Source: an uncultured Bacteroidota bacterium
GTDB taxonomy: Bacteria; Bacteroidota; Bacteroidia; Flavobacteriales; Flavobacteriaceae
Reading direction: 5' to 3'
NCBI GenBank assembly: GCA_902557655.1
Contig: CACEAZ010000006.1
Span: forward strand, 1-64,000
Length of the DNA: 64,000 nt
Below are positions 1-9,776 of the stretch, one piece after another (positions within the stretch are counted from its first letter, which is position 1; each line of letters begins with the position of its first letter). Made by a program: the position numbers and the translations under genes. The notes under the pieces were generated by a model. The model saw only the letters and a program-made list of their open reading frames with translations, did not search any database and was not told the origin of the DNA.

Positions 1-357
1 GAAGTTGGTGGAATGATGTCTTTAGATGTTGCATTTCCTAGAAATGAAAAAGAATGGTTTGAGCAATTACCTGTAGAAATTGATAAACAAATAGAGAAAA
101 AGTTTTATTACGGTCATTTATTTTGTCATGTCCAACATCAAAATTATATTTTAAAAAAAGGAGTTAATTCCGAAAAACTAAAAAAAGAAATCCTTCAAAC
201 TTATAAAATAAGAGGTGCAGAATATCCGGCAGAACATAATGTAGGACATGAGTATCAAGCCAAAACTTCATTAATAAATTTTTACAAATCACTTGATCCA
301 ACAAACACATTTAACCCAGGAATTGGAATTTCAAGCAAATTAAAAAATTGGAAATAG
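1..357 (+). CDS. FAD-binding oxidoreductase / D-lactate dehydrogenase-like, C-terminal part (5' truncated by window edge)
   Basis: Open in frame 1 from base 1; C-terminal motif PAEHNVGHEYQAK...FYKSLDPTNTFNPGIG is typical of Dld-type D-lactate dehydrogenases. Confidence 0.75.
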   Translation, partial: EVGGMMSLDVAFPRNEKEWFEQLPVEIDKQIEKKFYYGHLFCHVQHQNYILKKGVNSEKLKKEILQTYKIRGAEYPAEHNVGHEYQAKTSLINFYKSLDPTNTFNPGIGISSKLKNWK

Positions 358-359
358 TT

Positions 360-1775
360 TTAGCTAATGATTTTTAAGGGTTTTGTTTTATTCCAATTGC
401 CTCTTGTGAAATCTGGAAACTTTTGAGGAGCTCCACCGCTATTTATTGAATTTGCACTTAAAGGAGTAACAGCACTCCAAAAACATCCTTCATAGACATT
501 TTGATCGAGTGGTTCTCCATTTCTTAAGCATTCAATGATTCTATATCTCATAATAAAATCCATCCCTCCGTGGCCTACGTGATTTCTCCCACCCATTTTT
601 TCTATAAGTAACTCTAAACGTTTATTTAAGGGATGATCGTATTTTTCATATAATATTTTTAAATTATCTCCTTGAACCCAAGAATGATGATCTTTTGTAA
701 TCCCCTCAACTCCATTTTCAAGTGCAACCCTTGTTGGAAAACCAGCTAAAATTCCTTTTGTACCTTGAATTAAATTGTGTCTAGTATATGGTCTCGGACT
801 GGTTTCATCCCATTGAATCATTATGGTTCTTCCCAGATTGGTTTTTATTATTGAAGTATTCATATCCCCATTTGAATAATTTAGTTTATTCCATTTATGA
901 CTACTCTCATAATTTTTTTTCGCATATAATTTTCTCCCTAAAGATGGAGATGAATAAGAAACTAAGGAATTAAAATTATCCTCACCCCTACCTAAATTCA
1001 TATACTGAGATACTGGTCCGAGTCCGTGCGTTGGATACAAATTTCCTTTGCTCTTTGAATAATGATGTGTTCTCCATGATCCAGTTCCTCTTTCCTCTTC
1101 TTTCATTTGAAATCTAAGTTCGTGTATATATGCAGCTTCAGCATGAAGAAAATCACCAATAACTCCTTTTCTACACATATTTAAATACATAAGCTCATCT
1201 CTACCATAGTTAACATTTTCCATCATCATACAATGCTTTCTTGTTTTTTCTGAGGTGTTAACTATATCCCATAGGTCTTCAATAGATGTTGCCATAGGCA
1301 CTTCAACAAACGCATGGGCTCCACTTTTCATGGTTTCAATTGCCATAAGGGCATGATTATCCCAATTTGTTGAGATGAATACTGCATCAGGTTTAACTTC
1401 CTTAAGCATAGCTATCCATTTATCTTTATTACCTGAATAAATGGCTATATTTTTATGTCTTTTGCCGTTTCCAATCCCTTGGCAGATGATAGATGATTTT
1501 TCAGCTAAATCTTTGTAAAGATCACTTATTCCCACAACTTCAGTTCCTTCAATTGCAGCAATCTGTTTAGCATGTCCACTACCTCTTGCCCCAACTCCAA
1601 TAAAAGCAACCCTAACTATATCTAATTTTGGCGCAGAAAAGTCACCCATATATTGTGAATTGTTTTTTTTATAATCATAAGATTCAATAGAGTCATACAG
1701 GTTTACCGCATTGGATTTTAATCCTAATAATAAAGCAGATGCTGAACTTAATTTTAAAAAATCTTTTCTTTTCAT
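360..1775 (-). CDS. Gfo/Idh/MocA-family oxidoreductase, glycoside hydrolase 109-like
   Basis: TAT-like/secretory N-terminus, VRVAFIGVGARGSGHAKQIA Rossmann motif, EVPMATSIEDLW, GSWRTHHYSKSKGNLYPTHGLGP typical of GH109. Confidence 0.85.
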   Translation of the reverse strand: MKRKDFLKLSSASALLLGLKSNAVNLYDSIESYDYKKNNSQYMGDFSAPKLDIVRVAFIGVGARGSGHAKQIAAIEGTEVVGISDLYKDLAEKSSIICQGIGNGKRHKNIAIYSGNKDKWIAMLKEVKPDAVFISTNWDNHALMAIETMKSGAHAFVEVPMATSIEDLWDIVNTSEKTRKHCMMMENVNYGRDELMYLNMCRKGVIGDFLHAEAAYIHELRFQMKEEERGTGSWRTHHYSKSKGNLYPTHGLGPVSQYMNLGRGEDNFNSLVSYSSPSLGRKLYAKKNYESSHKWNKLNYSNGDMNTSIIKTNLGRTIMIQWDETSPRPYTRHNLIQGTKGILAGFPTRVALENGVEGITKDHHSWVQGDNLKILYEKYDHPLNKRLELLIEKMGGRNHVGHGGMDFIMRYRIIECLRNGEPLDQNVYEGCFWSAVTPLSANSINSGGAPQKFPDFTRGNWNKTKPLKIIS

Positions 1776-1779
1776 TTTA

Positions 1780-2895
1780 TTACTGGTTAATTAGATTTTT
1801 ATAAATATTCTCATAATTGGGAACTATATTGTGTATGTCAAAATCCTCAGCTCTTTTTCTTGAATTTTTTTTGAAATCGTTTAATATTTGTTCATCAGAA
1901 AGTAGATTTATAGCATCATTTATCATTTTTTCTGTATCACCTACTTTACTTAATAAACCTGAAAAATTATCTTTGTTGACTTCCGGAATTCCTCCAGTAT
2001 CAGATGAAATTACAGGCACACCTGCAGCCATAGCTTCTAGTGCAGATAGACCGAAACTCTCAATTTCTGAAGGAAGTAAAAATAAATCACTGAATGACAA
2101 AATTTTATTTGTTTCATTACTTTTTCCGAAAAATACCACCTTGTCCTTGATTCCCAAAGATTTTACTTTTTTTTCAGCTTTCTTTTTTTCAGGCCCATCC
2201 CCAATCATAAATAATTTTGATTTGATTTTTTTATTAATCCCATAAAATATATCAATAACATCATTAATTCTCTTAACCTTTCTAAAATTACTTACATGTG
2301 TAATTATTTTATCAGTTGAACTTATCAAATTTTTTTTTGAATTTTTATATGTGTATTTATCTAAGTTGACAAAGTTTGGAATGACTTTTATGTCGTTTGA
2401 AATATTAAATAATTTTAATGTGTCTTCCTTTAAACTTTTTGAAACAGCTGTTACAAAATCAGAATTATTAATACTAAATTCTACTGCAGTTTTGTATGAA
2501 GGATGGCTACCGACAAGAGTAATGTCTGTTCCGTGTAATGTTGTAACGATTGGTATTTCAATATTTTGATCTTTAAGCATCTTTTTTGCCATATAGGCAG
2601 CATAGGCATGTGGTATTGCATAATGAACATGCATTATATCTATCTCATATTTCTTAACCATTTCAACTAGCTTTGATGATAAGGCTAATTCATAAGGAGG
2701 GTAATGAAATAAAGGATAATCTGGTACATTAACTTCGTGATAATGTACATTATTATCAAGTAATTCAAGCTTAACAGGTTGATTATAAGTTATAAAATGA
2801 ATTTCATAACCTTTTTTAGAAAGTTCAATTCCTAATTCCGTCGCTAAAACACCGCTACCCCCGAATGTAGGATAGCAAACTATTCCTATTACCAT
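1780..2895 (-). CDS. bshA: N-acetyl-alpha-D-glucosaminyl L-malate synthase (bacillithiol biosynthesis glycosyltransferase)
   Basis: GT4 fold; N-terminus IGIVCYPTFGGSGVLATELG and HVHYAIPHAYAAYMAKKM characteristic of BshA; C-terminal SFGLSALEAMAAGVPVISSDTGGIPEV. Confidence 0.9.
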   Translation of the reverse strand: MVIGIVCYPTFGGSGVLATELGIELSKKGYEIHFITYNQPVKLELLDNNVHYHEVNVPDYPLFHYPPYELALSSKLVEMVKKYEIDIMHVHYAIPHAYAAYMAKKMLKDQNIEIPIVTTLHGTDITLVGSHPSYKTAVEFSINNSDFVTAVSKSLKEDTLKLFNISNDIKVIPNFVNLDKYTYKNSKKNLISSTDKIITHVSNFRKVKRINDVIDIFYGINKKIKSKLFMIGDGPEKKKAEKKVKSLGIKDKVVFFGKSNETNKILSFSDLFLLPSEIESFGLSALEAMAAGVPVISSDTGGIPEVNKDNFSGLLSKVGDTEKMINDAINLLSDEQILNDFKKNSRKRAEDFDIHNIVPNYENIYKNLINQ

Positions 2896-2897
2896 AT

Positions 2898-5831
2898 TTA
2901 TTCAATTATTGAGTTATATATGATTCTTTGTATTTCACTTCTAATATTTTCTTTAACAAGCTTTGATTGACTAGCTGTTTCACCACCTGGATACGATCTG
3001 TTTGATAGGAATACATAAACAATTTCTTTTTCTGGATCTGCCCAAGCAAATGTACCTGTCCATCCAGAATGACCAAAACTACTCATTGATACACAACCAC
3101 AGGTTGGACCATCGTCCTCTAATTGGGGTTTATCAAAACCTACTCCTCTTCTATTATCCTTATCACAATAATAACAATTATTAAACAAATTAATAGTTTC
3201 AGGTTTTAAAATTTGCTGATCAGCATAATTACCATTTTGCAAATACATTTGCATTACTTTAGCAACATTATTAGCATTCCCAAAAAGGCCTGCGTGAGAT
3301 GAAACACCTCCAAGCATAGCCGCAGCCATATCATGAACATATCCGCTAATTTCTTTATATCTAAAATATTCGTCAATTTCGGTGGGAGCTATATTTTTTG
3401 ATGAATATTTTAAAGTTGGATTATAATCTAATTTAATTCCAAGTTTTTGAAATATTAAATTGTCAATTATTTTATCCAAACTCTGCGAATAATGATTTTC
3501 TATGAATTCTTGTATTATCAGGTATGATAAGTCACTATACTTGTATTTTTTACTTAGTAAATCACTGTCTTTAATTATATTTCTTATAGTATCAGTATAA
3601 TCGGATCTCAAGAATAAATCTGGTGCAACTTTAACTGAATTTATTTTTGTTTTTTTGAATGTATAATATTCACTGGAAGGTTTTAAATTTTCATCTAACG
3701 TCAGCTTATAAAATGGTATCCAAGCTTGAAGTGAGGCGTTTCCAGACAAAAGTTCTTTTATTGAAATTTCCGCCTTATTAGAATCTTTATATCTTGGAAT
3801 AATTTCTTTTAGTCTTGTTTCAAGGGAAATCACTCCTTCTTCAACCAATTTCATGACAATCGGAGTAGTTACAAGAATCTTTGTAAGTGAGGCTAAATCA
3901 TAAATCGTGTTATTATTTACATTCAAATTTTCATTATATCTGAGTTTACCAAATGATTTTTCATAAATAATTTTCGAGTTTTTAGCAACCAAAATTTGAG
4001 CACCTGGTGTCATTTCATTATCAATTGCATATTCAATTATAGAATCTATTTTTGACAGTTTTATTGCATCAACCCCTACAGATTTTGGATCTCCATAACT
4101 TAATATATTAATCTTATCCAGTATTATGCCATCCCCTTCTTTAAATGATTCGTTAATTGTTACAGGTAAAATTCCTTTTACTGATTTTGCCCCATATATT
4201 TGCTGAGCTATTGTCTTTTGAAATTCCTGATTATTTTGAAAACCTACTAAAATTGAATTGTATGAATTTAAATTAAGCTGATTTAACATATAGGGATTGG
4301 TAAAAGATACTAGTATCTTTTTCTTATGCTGGTTAATAATTTTAAGCATTTCCAAATCAATTGAAGAAAACTTTTTATTCATATTCTCCCACGGAGTATT
4401 TGATTTAATGTGTATACTAACAATTATTGTTTCATAATTATTGACTATATCATTTAATTCATTTTCATCAATATCTTGTATTTTTACACTATTTAAATCC
4501 TTATATTTATTTAGGTAATTGTTAAACGCACTACCCTTATCATTACCAAACTGTAAGTTTATAACTTTATTAGATTTTGGTTTTAACGGAAGTAAATTGT
4601 TTTGATTTTTTATCAGTACAGGAATATTTTCTATTGAAGTATTTATTAAATTTCTAGAGGAAAATTTATTAAGATCATTTACAAGATTAAATTCTTCTAT
4701 GGGTTGATAATTGTTTAACCCTACTTTATATTTTGCCATTAATATTTTTCTTACAGATCTTGAGAGCCTCTCTTCGCTTATAGTACCTTTTTTATAAGCC
4801 TTCTTGATTGATTTTATACCTTTACTTATATCTGAAGACATCAAAAGAATATCATTTCCAGCTAAAAATGCCAAAAGATCAACATTCTTCTTTGTGAAAT
4901 TTGACACACCCTTCATCTCTAATGCATCTGTGATAATAAGCCCTTTAAACTTTAGTTTTTTAATTAATATTTTCTCGATAATATTTTTTGATAATGTTGA
5001 GGGTAGCATTTTCTCCTTTTCAAGTGAAGGAACGTTAAGATGTGCTACCATAATTGCTGACAATCCATTTTTAATTAATTGTTTGTAGGGGTACAATTCA
5101 ACTTCATTGATTCTTTTTTTACTAAAATCAATAGTTGGAAGAGTTAAATGTGAATCTTTTGATGTGTCTCCATGCCCTGGAAAGTGTTTAGCTGTGGCTA
5201 AAATGTTTTTTGATTGAATACCCTTTGTAAAACTTATTCCTTTTTTAGAAACGTTTATTTTATTTTCTCCGTAAGAACGATTTCCAATGATAGGATTTTT
5301 TGGATTAGTATTAATATCTACAACCGGTGCAAAATTCATATGAATACCTAATCTGTTAAATTGTACACCAATCTCTTCCCCTATTTTTTCTAAAATCAAA
5401 TCATTTTTAATTGCACCTAAACTCATATTCCAAGGGAAATTTGGGACAGAATCTAATCTCATCCCTGTACCCCACTCGCCATCGATACTAATCATTAAAG
5501 GTATATCGGAGGATTTTTGAAATTTATTTGTAAGATTTACCTGAATAGATGGGTTTCCTGTAGAGAAGATTATACCACCTATCTTGTGATTATTTATATC
5601 GTCTAATATCTTTTTTGAATTATTTTCTTTCCTTGATGTGGCTTGAACAAAAAACAGTTGTCCAATTTTCTCATCTATTGATAGGTTGTTATAAATTGAA
5701 TCCACCCATTTACTTTGATCTAAAAAATCTTTTGACATTAGAGGGTCTAAAGTCTGAGATTCAAGCTTAAAAAAAACTAAACAAATAATAAAAACTAATA
5801 AACGATTCATTTCAAGTATTTTTTGTGCCAA
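2898..5831 (-). CDS. Fusion: glycoside hydrolase family 3 (NagZ-like beta-N-acetylhexosaminidase) + C-terminal serine beta-lactamase-like hydrolase; likely true start at 5810
   Basis: KHFPGHGDTSKDSH and GLIITDALEMKGV (GH3/NagZ); SLTK (SxxK) and FGHSGWTGT (class C beta-lactamase-like); signal peptide from internal MNRLLVF. Confidence 0.9.
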   Translation of the reverse strand: MAQKILEMNRLLVFIICLVFFKLESQTLDPLMSKDFLDQSKWVDSIYNNLSIDEKIGQLFFVQATSRKENNSKKILDDINNHKIGGIIFSTGNPSIQVNLTNKFQKSSDIPLMISIDGEWGTGMRLDSVPNFPWNMSLGAIKNDLILEKIGEEIGVQFNRLGIHMNFAPVVDINTNPKNPIIGNRSYGENKINVSKKGISFTKGIQSKNILATAKHFPGHGDTSKDSHLTLPTIDFSKKRINEVELYPYKQLIKNGLSAIMVAHLNVPSLEKEKMLPSTLSKNIIEKILIKKLKFKGLIITDALEMKGVSNFTKKNVDLLAFLAGNDILLMSSDISKGIKSIKKAYKKGTISEERLSRSVRKILMAKYKVGLNNYQPIEEFNLVNDLNKFSSRNLINTSIENIPVLIKNQNNLLPLKPKSNKVINLQFGNDKGSAFNNYLNKYKDLNSVKIQDIDENELNDIVNNYETIIVSIHIKSNTPWENMNKKFSSIDLEMLKIINQHKKKILVSFTNPYMLNQLNLNSYNSILVGFQNNQEFQKTIAQQIYGAKSVKGILPVTINESFKEGDGIILDKINILSYGDPKSVGVDAIKLSKIDSIIEYAIDNEMTPGAQILVAKNSKIIYEKSFGKLRYNENLNVNNNTIYDLASLTKILVTTPIVMKLVEEGVISLETRLKEIIPRYKDSNKAEISIKELLSGNASLQAWIPFYKLTLDENLKPSSEYYTFKKTKINSVKVAPDLFLRSDYTDTIRNIIKDSDLLSKKYKYSDLSYLIIQEFIENHYSQSLDKIIDNLIFQKLGIKLDYNPTLKYSSKNIAPTEIDEYFRYKEISGYVHDMAAAMLGGVSSHAGLFGNANNVAKVMQMYLQNGNYADQQILKPETINLFNNCYYCDKDNRRGVGFDKPQLEDDGPTCGCVSMSSFGHSGWTGTFAWADPEKEIVYVFLSNRSYPGGETASQSKLVKENIRSEIQRIIYNSIIE

Positions 5832-6289
5832 CTTTCTCTGACATCAACATTCCAATTATGATTTAATTCAAAGATATTTTTAACCAAGTTGTTAAAAACC
5901 ATTAATTCTTGATTATTTTCTAGACTTTTACAAAGGATTTTAAAATCATTAAGATGCTTTGTTTGAATTTCATCATTTAAAATATATTTAACGTGTAGTT
6001 TATCCATCAACTGTAAGTCAAATAAACATTCAAGTTCCTTAATAAATTTAATAAGCGAATCAATTGAGCACCCAGAAACCAAATTACTTTCATCAGCAGC
6101 TATTATAATAAATGTATTATTTCTAATTTCAAATGAAGATTTGAAATTCATTTGGTGTGATTTCCAATTATCTAGAAACAATTTTAATTTAGATTTGATC
6201 TTTTCAATAGTTGTGTTATCAATCATTTGTATTGACTGAAAAATCCAGACTCTTGAATCCTTACTTAACGATTTAAAATCAACAAACAT
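5807..6289 (-). CDS. Conserved Bacteroidota protein of unknown function (commonly mis-annotated 'ABC transporter ATPase')
   Basis: Intact ORF in an operon-like string; no recognisable catalytic motif, no Walker A. Confidence 0.65.
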   Translation of the reverse strand: MFVDFKSLSKDSRVWIFQSIQMIDNTTIEKIKSKLKLFLDNWKSHQMNFKSSFEIRNNTFIIIAADESNLVSGCSIDSLIKFIKELECLFDLQLMDKLHVKYILNDEIQTKHLNDFKILCKSLENNQELMVFNNLVKNIFELNHNWNVDVRESWHKKYLK

Positions 6290-7078
6290 CTATAAATCTT
6301 TTGCCTTAACGATTAGTTCCGCAATATCCATAACTTCAACTTTATCCTCATTTTCAAATGATTTGGTGCCATCTGTTAACATTGTATTACAAAAAGGACA
6401 TCCGGTGGCAACAATTTTTGCAGAATTATTTTTTATTTCTTCTGCCCGTTCTATATTAATTTCTTTTTCTCCTTTTTCAGATTCCTTGAACATTTGTGCG
6501 CCTCCAGCACCACAGCATAATGCTTTTGATTTACATCTTTTTAGTTCAGATAATTCAGCATCAATTTTTTTTATAAGATTTCTAGGCGCATTATACTCAT
6601 TATTTGCTCTTCCTAAAAAACAAGGATCATGATATGTTATTTTTTTTCCTTTATAGGATCCCCCTTCTATAGAGAATCTATTATCATCCAATAGTTTATT
6701 AATAAATTGTGTGTGGTGATAAACTTCATAACTTCCGCCTAAGTCTGGATATTCGTTTTTTAAAGTGTTAAAACAGTGAGGACATGTTGTTACTATTGTT
6801 TTAATATCAAAAGAATTTAGAATTTCAATATTTGACATGGCTTGCATTTGAAAAAGAAATTCATTCCCTGCTCTCTTGGCTGGATCTCCCGTACATGACT
6901 CATCTTTGCCTAATACTCCAAAACTAATATTTGCAGAATTCAGAATTTTCACAAATGCTTTTGTAATCCTTTTAGCTCTGTCGTCAAAACTACCGGCACA
7001 TCCAACCCAAAATAAAATTTCAGGGGAAGTACCCTCATTTTGAAATTCTTCAATTGTTTTAATTTTTAACTCAATCAT
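6290..7078 (-). CDS. CCG-domain (Fe-S)-binding protein, HdrD/GlpC-like subunit
   Basis: Two CCG-type motifs: TCPHCFNTL ... HDPCFLGR ... LCCGAGG ... GCPFCNTML. Confidence 0.88.
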   Translation of the reverse strand: MIELKIKTIEEFQNEGTSPEILFWVGCAGSFDDRAKRITKAFVKILNSANISFGVLGKDESCTGDPAKRAGNEFLFQMQAMSNIEILNSFDIKTIVTTCPHCFNTLKNEYPDLGGSYEVYHHTQFINKLLDDNRFSIEGGSYKGKKITYHDPCFLGRANNEYNAPRNLIKKIDAELSELKRCKSKALCCGAGGAQMFKESEKGEKEINIERAEEIKNNSAKIVATGCPFCNTMLTDGTKSFENEDKVEVMDIAELIVKAKDL

Positions 7079-7508
7079 CTTTAAAAACTTCGATTGTGAC
7101 TTCTTTCTTTATTAAATCTCCAAATGTTCCATTATATCTAGTAGCTTTAACTAAGTGATTATCTATCCAATGATAATTTCCTCCTCTTGGTTTACCCATT
7201 AGTAAAGAATGGTATTTAAATCCGTGTTCTCTTAACCAATTTTCAGTGACTATTCTGTGTTCCTCTACCCTAGAGGTGAAGAAACATATCATATGCCCCT
7301 CATTATACCATCTATTACAAGTCTCTAGAGCATCATCAAAGGGTAAGCAAGTAGCCATTCTTTCCGGTTCCTCATTTGGCACATCTTCTGTTATTGTTCC
7401 ATCAATGTCAATCAAATAATTTTTAACTCCCTCAGGCAGAACAGGACTAATTTTTTGACCTGATTCAACTTTTTCATGTAAAATTTTGTCTATCTCTTCT
7501 CTATTCAT
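7071..7508 (-). CDS. HAD-superfamily phosphatase-like protein
   Basis: DIDGTITED (DxDGT motif I) and FFTSR motif II. Confidence 0.7.
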   Translation of the reverse strand: MNREEIDKILHEKVESGQKISPVLPEGVKNYLIDIDGTITEDVPNEEPERMATCLPFDDALETCNRWYNEGHMICFFTSRVEEHRIVTENWLREHGFKYHSLLMGKPRGGNYHWIDNHLVKATRYNGTFGDLIKKEVTIEVFKDD

Positions 7509-7514
7509 AATTTT

Positions 7515-8795
7515 TTATTCATTCCAATTTAATCTGTCTTGTTGATTATAGGGCCATGGGGCTCCATTATTCTCAATATTGTTCATCATATTATTTAACT
7601 CAACTGGAGCCGATGATTCCTCCATTATTAAATTCCTTCTCATATCCATGATTATAGACAAGGGATTTATACTGATTGGGCATTCTTCAACACACGCATT
7701 ACATGATGTGCAAGCCCACAATTCTTCTTTAGAAATGTATTCTCCTAATAGTTTTTTATTATCCTCAATAAAGGAGCCATTCCTGTCTATGTTTTTACCA
7801 AATTCTTCAACTCTGTCTCTGGTTTCCATCATTATCTTTCTGGGAGACAATTTTTTTCCAGTGATATTTGCAGGGCAAACACTTGTACATCTACCACACT
7901 CTGTACATGAATAAGCATTTAAAATCTGTAACCATGATAAATCTGTAACATCAGAAACTCCAAACTTTATATCCTCATTAGTTTCTGGTTCGACAGCTTT
8001 ACCCATCATAATATTAACCTCATTTGTAACGGTTTTCATATTATTTAGTTTTCCTGAATTTGATATAGATCCGTAAAAAGTGTTTGGAAAGGCAAGAATA
8101 ATGTGCAGATGTTTTGAATAATATAAATAGTTGAGAAAAATTAATATACCAATAATATGGAGCCACCAAAAAGATCTTTCTAGATAATATAATGTTTGAT
8201 CAGAAAAACCCTCAAAAAATGGAAATATAAGACCGCTTACAATATTTCCATTGTTCATCATTTGAAACTCAACATCTGTAGCATTCATTAAGAGAAATAA
8301 ACTCATCAATATTATTTCAAAATATAAGATTAAATCGGCATCAAGCTTTGGCCACCCCACCATTTTATTTTCAAAAAATCTTTTGATTTTTACAATATTT
8401 CTTCTGGTCCAAAAAATAATTACTGCGATCAAAACAAGCACAGCAAAAATTTCAAATAAACCAATTAAAACTCCGTATAAGAAACCTATGGATGAAAATA
8501 TTCTATGAGTCCCAAAAACTCCATCTATTACTATTTCTATAAGTTCAATATTTATTATAATAAAACCTAGATAAACAATTATGTGAAGTAATCCAGCAAT
8601 AGGTCTACTTACCATTTTGGATTGACCCAGAGCTATTCTAGCCATATTTTTCCACCTCTGAGGCTTATTAGTTATTGGATCTGTTTTACCCTTGCCTAAA
8701 TTTATATTTCTTCTTAATCTTTTTAGATTTCTAATGAAAAAAGCTAATGATGATATCAAAAGAGCAGAAAAAATTATGTTTGGAATATATTGCAA
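7515..8795 (-). CDS. Membrane 4Fe-4S dicluster protein with NarI-like cytochrome b domain
   Basis: Multiple TM helices with His residues (LLHIIVYLG, WWLHIIGI, KHLHIILAFPN) followed by CTECGRCTSVCP and CTSCNACVEECP ferredoxin motifs. Confidence 0.85.
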   Translation of the reverse strand: MQYIPNIIFSALLISSLAFFIRNLKRLRRNINLGKGKTDPITNKPQRWKNMARIALGQSKMVSRPIAGLLHIIVYLGFIIINIELIEIVIDGVFGTHRIFSSIGFLYGVLIGLFEIFAVLVLIAVIIFWTRRNIVKIKRFFENKMVGWPKLDADLILYFEIILMSLFLLMNATDVEFQMMNNGNIVSGLIFPFFEGFSDQTLYYLERSFWWLHIIGILIFLNYLYYSKHLHIILAFPNTFYGSISNSGKLNNMKTVTNEVNIMMGKAVEPETNEDIKFGVSDVTDLSWLQILNAYSCTECGRCTSVCPANITGKKLSPRKIMMETRDRVEEFGKNIDRNGSFIEDNKKLLGEYISKEELWACTSCNACVEECPISINPLSIIMDMRRNLIMEESSAPVELNNMMNNIENNGAPWPYNQQDRLNWNE

Positions 8796-9740
8796 TTAGT
8801 TATTCTTTTTAAAGTCTTTATTTTTTTTTCCAAATACCGAAAAATTAATATATCTACTTGGATTTAGTTTTACGTCCTTGATTAATATATTAAGCTCATT
8901 AGTGGCTTTTTCAAGATTTTCATATATAGACTTGTCTTGAATTAGCATTCCCATAGTACCGTTAGAATTATTTAAATTTTTAGACACTTTGTTAAGATTT
9001 TTGGCAAGTTCATTCAAATTATTGGTTAAATCACTAATATCTTTTTTGGAAACAGAATCAGTTATGGATTTCAGGTTATTACTTGTATCTTTTAAATCAT
9101 TAATAGTAAGCTCAATGCCTGGTGCACTTTTTTCGATCAAATTTGAAACTTTTTGTGAGGTATTTGAGAGATTCTGAGTTAGTAAAGAGAATTCCTTAAT
9201 ACTCGACTTAAGTTCAGTCTTAGTTTCCTCATCAAATAACTTGTTAATGTTTTCAAAAACTACTTCAGCACTTTGCATTACAGACTCGAGTTGTAACTGA
9301 ACTTGTGGTAAAATTTGATTTACCAACTCTGTTAGGCCAGGTTTTAAAACTCCCTTTAAAAAATCTCCGTCTAAGGCAATTGTTGAATCATTTTTATAAT
9401 CAGGGATTATTGCTATTGCCTTTCCCCCAATCAATCCTGTTTCATACAGTTCAGCGGTGCTAGTTTTTGGAAAAATAACATCATTTTCAATAATTATGTC
9501 AATTATGAGTTCTCTAGTATTTTCTGGATTAAAATTTATTTTATGAACCTTACCTATTTTAAATCCGTTGAGTGTTACAGGATTTGACATTGATAATCCA
9601 TCAACTTTAGAATAAGTAACCTTAAATTTTCTATTTTTTTCAAATAAATTTATTCCCTTCAAATAATTATAAGAAAAAACACTCATCATTATTCCGATAA
9701 TAGCCAAAAAACCAATTTTTATTTCTTTATTGAATTTCAT
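8796..9740 (-). CDS. MlaD/MCE-family protein
   Basis: N-terminal TM + MCE signature VTYSKVDGLSMSNPVTLNGFKIGKV ... LYETGLIGGKAIAI. Confidence 0.88.
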   Translation of the reverse strand: MKFNKEIKIGFLAIIGIMMSVFSYNYLKGINLFEKNRKFKVTYSKVDGLSMSNPVTLNGFKIGKVHKINFNPENTRELIIDIIIENDVIFPKTSTAELYETGLIGGKAIAIIPDYKNDSTIALDGDFLKGVLKPGLTELVNQILPQVQLQLESVMQSAEVVFENINKLFDEETKTELKSSIKEFSLLTQNLSNTSQKVSNLIEKSAPGIELTINDLKDTSNNLKSITDSVSKKDISDLTNNLNELAKNLNKVSKNLNNSNGTMGMLIQDKSIYENLEKATNELNILIKDVKLNPSRYINFSVFGKKNKDFKKNN

Positions 9741-9776
9741 TTAATAATCATCTGTTTATATAAATTTACTTATTTA

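Noticed and set aside
1817-2569. Antisense ORFs within bshA, and similar antisense ORFs throughout (e.g. 4804-5088, 26626-27015, 49070-49708)
   Set aside because: Complementary to confident genes; hydrophobic/Ser-rich composition typical of reverse-strand translation of AT-rich genes.
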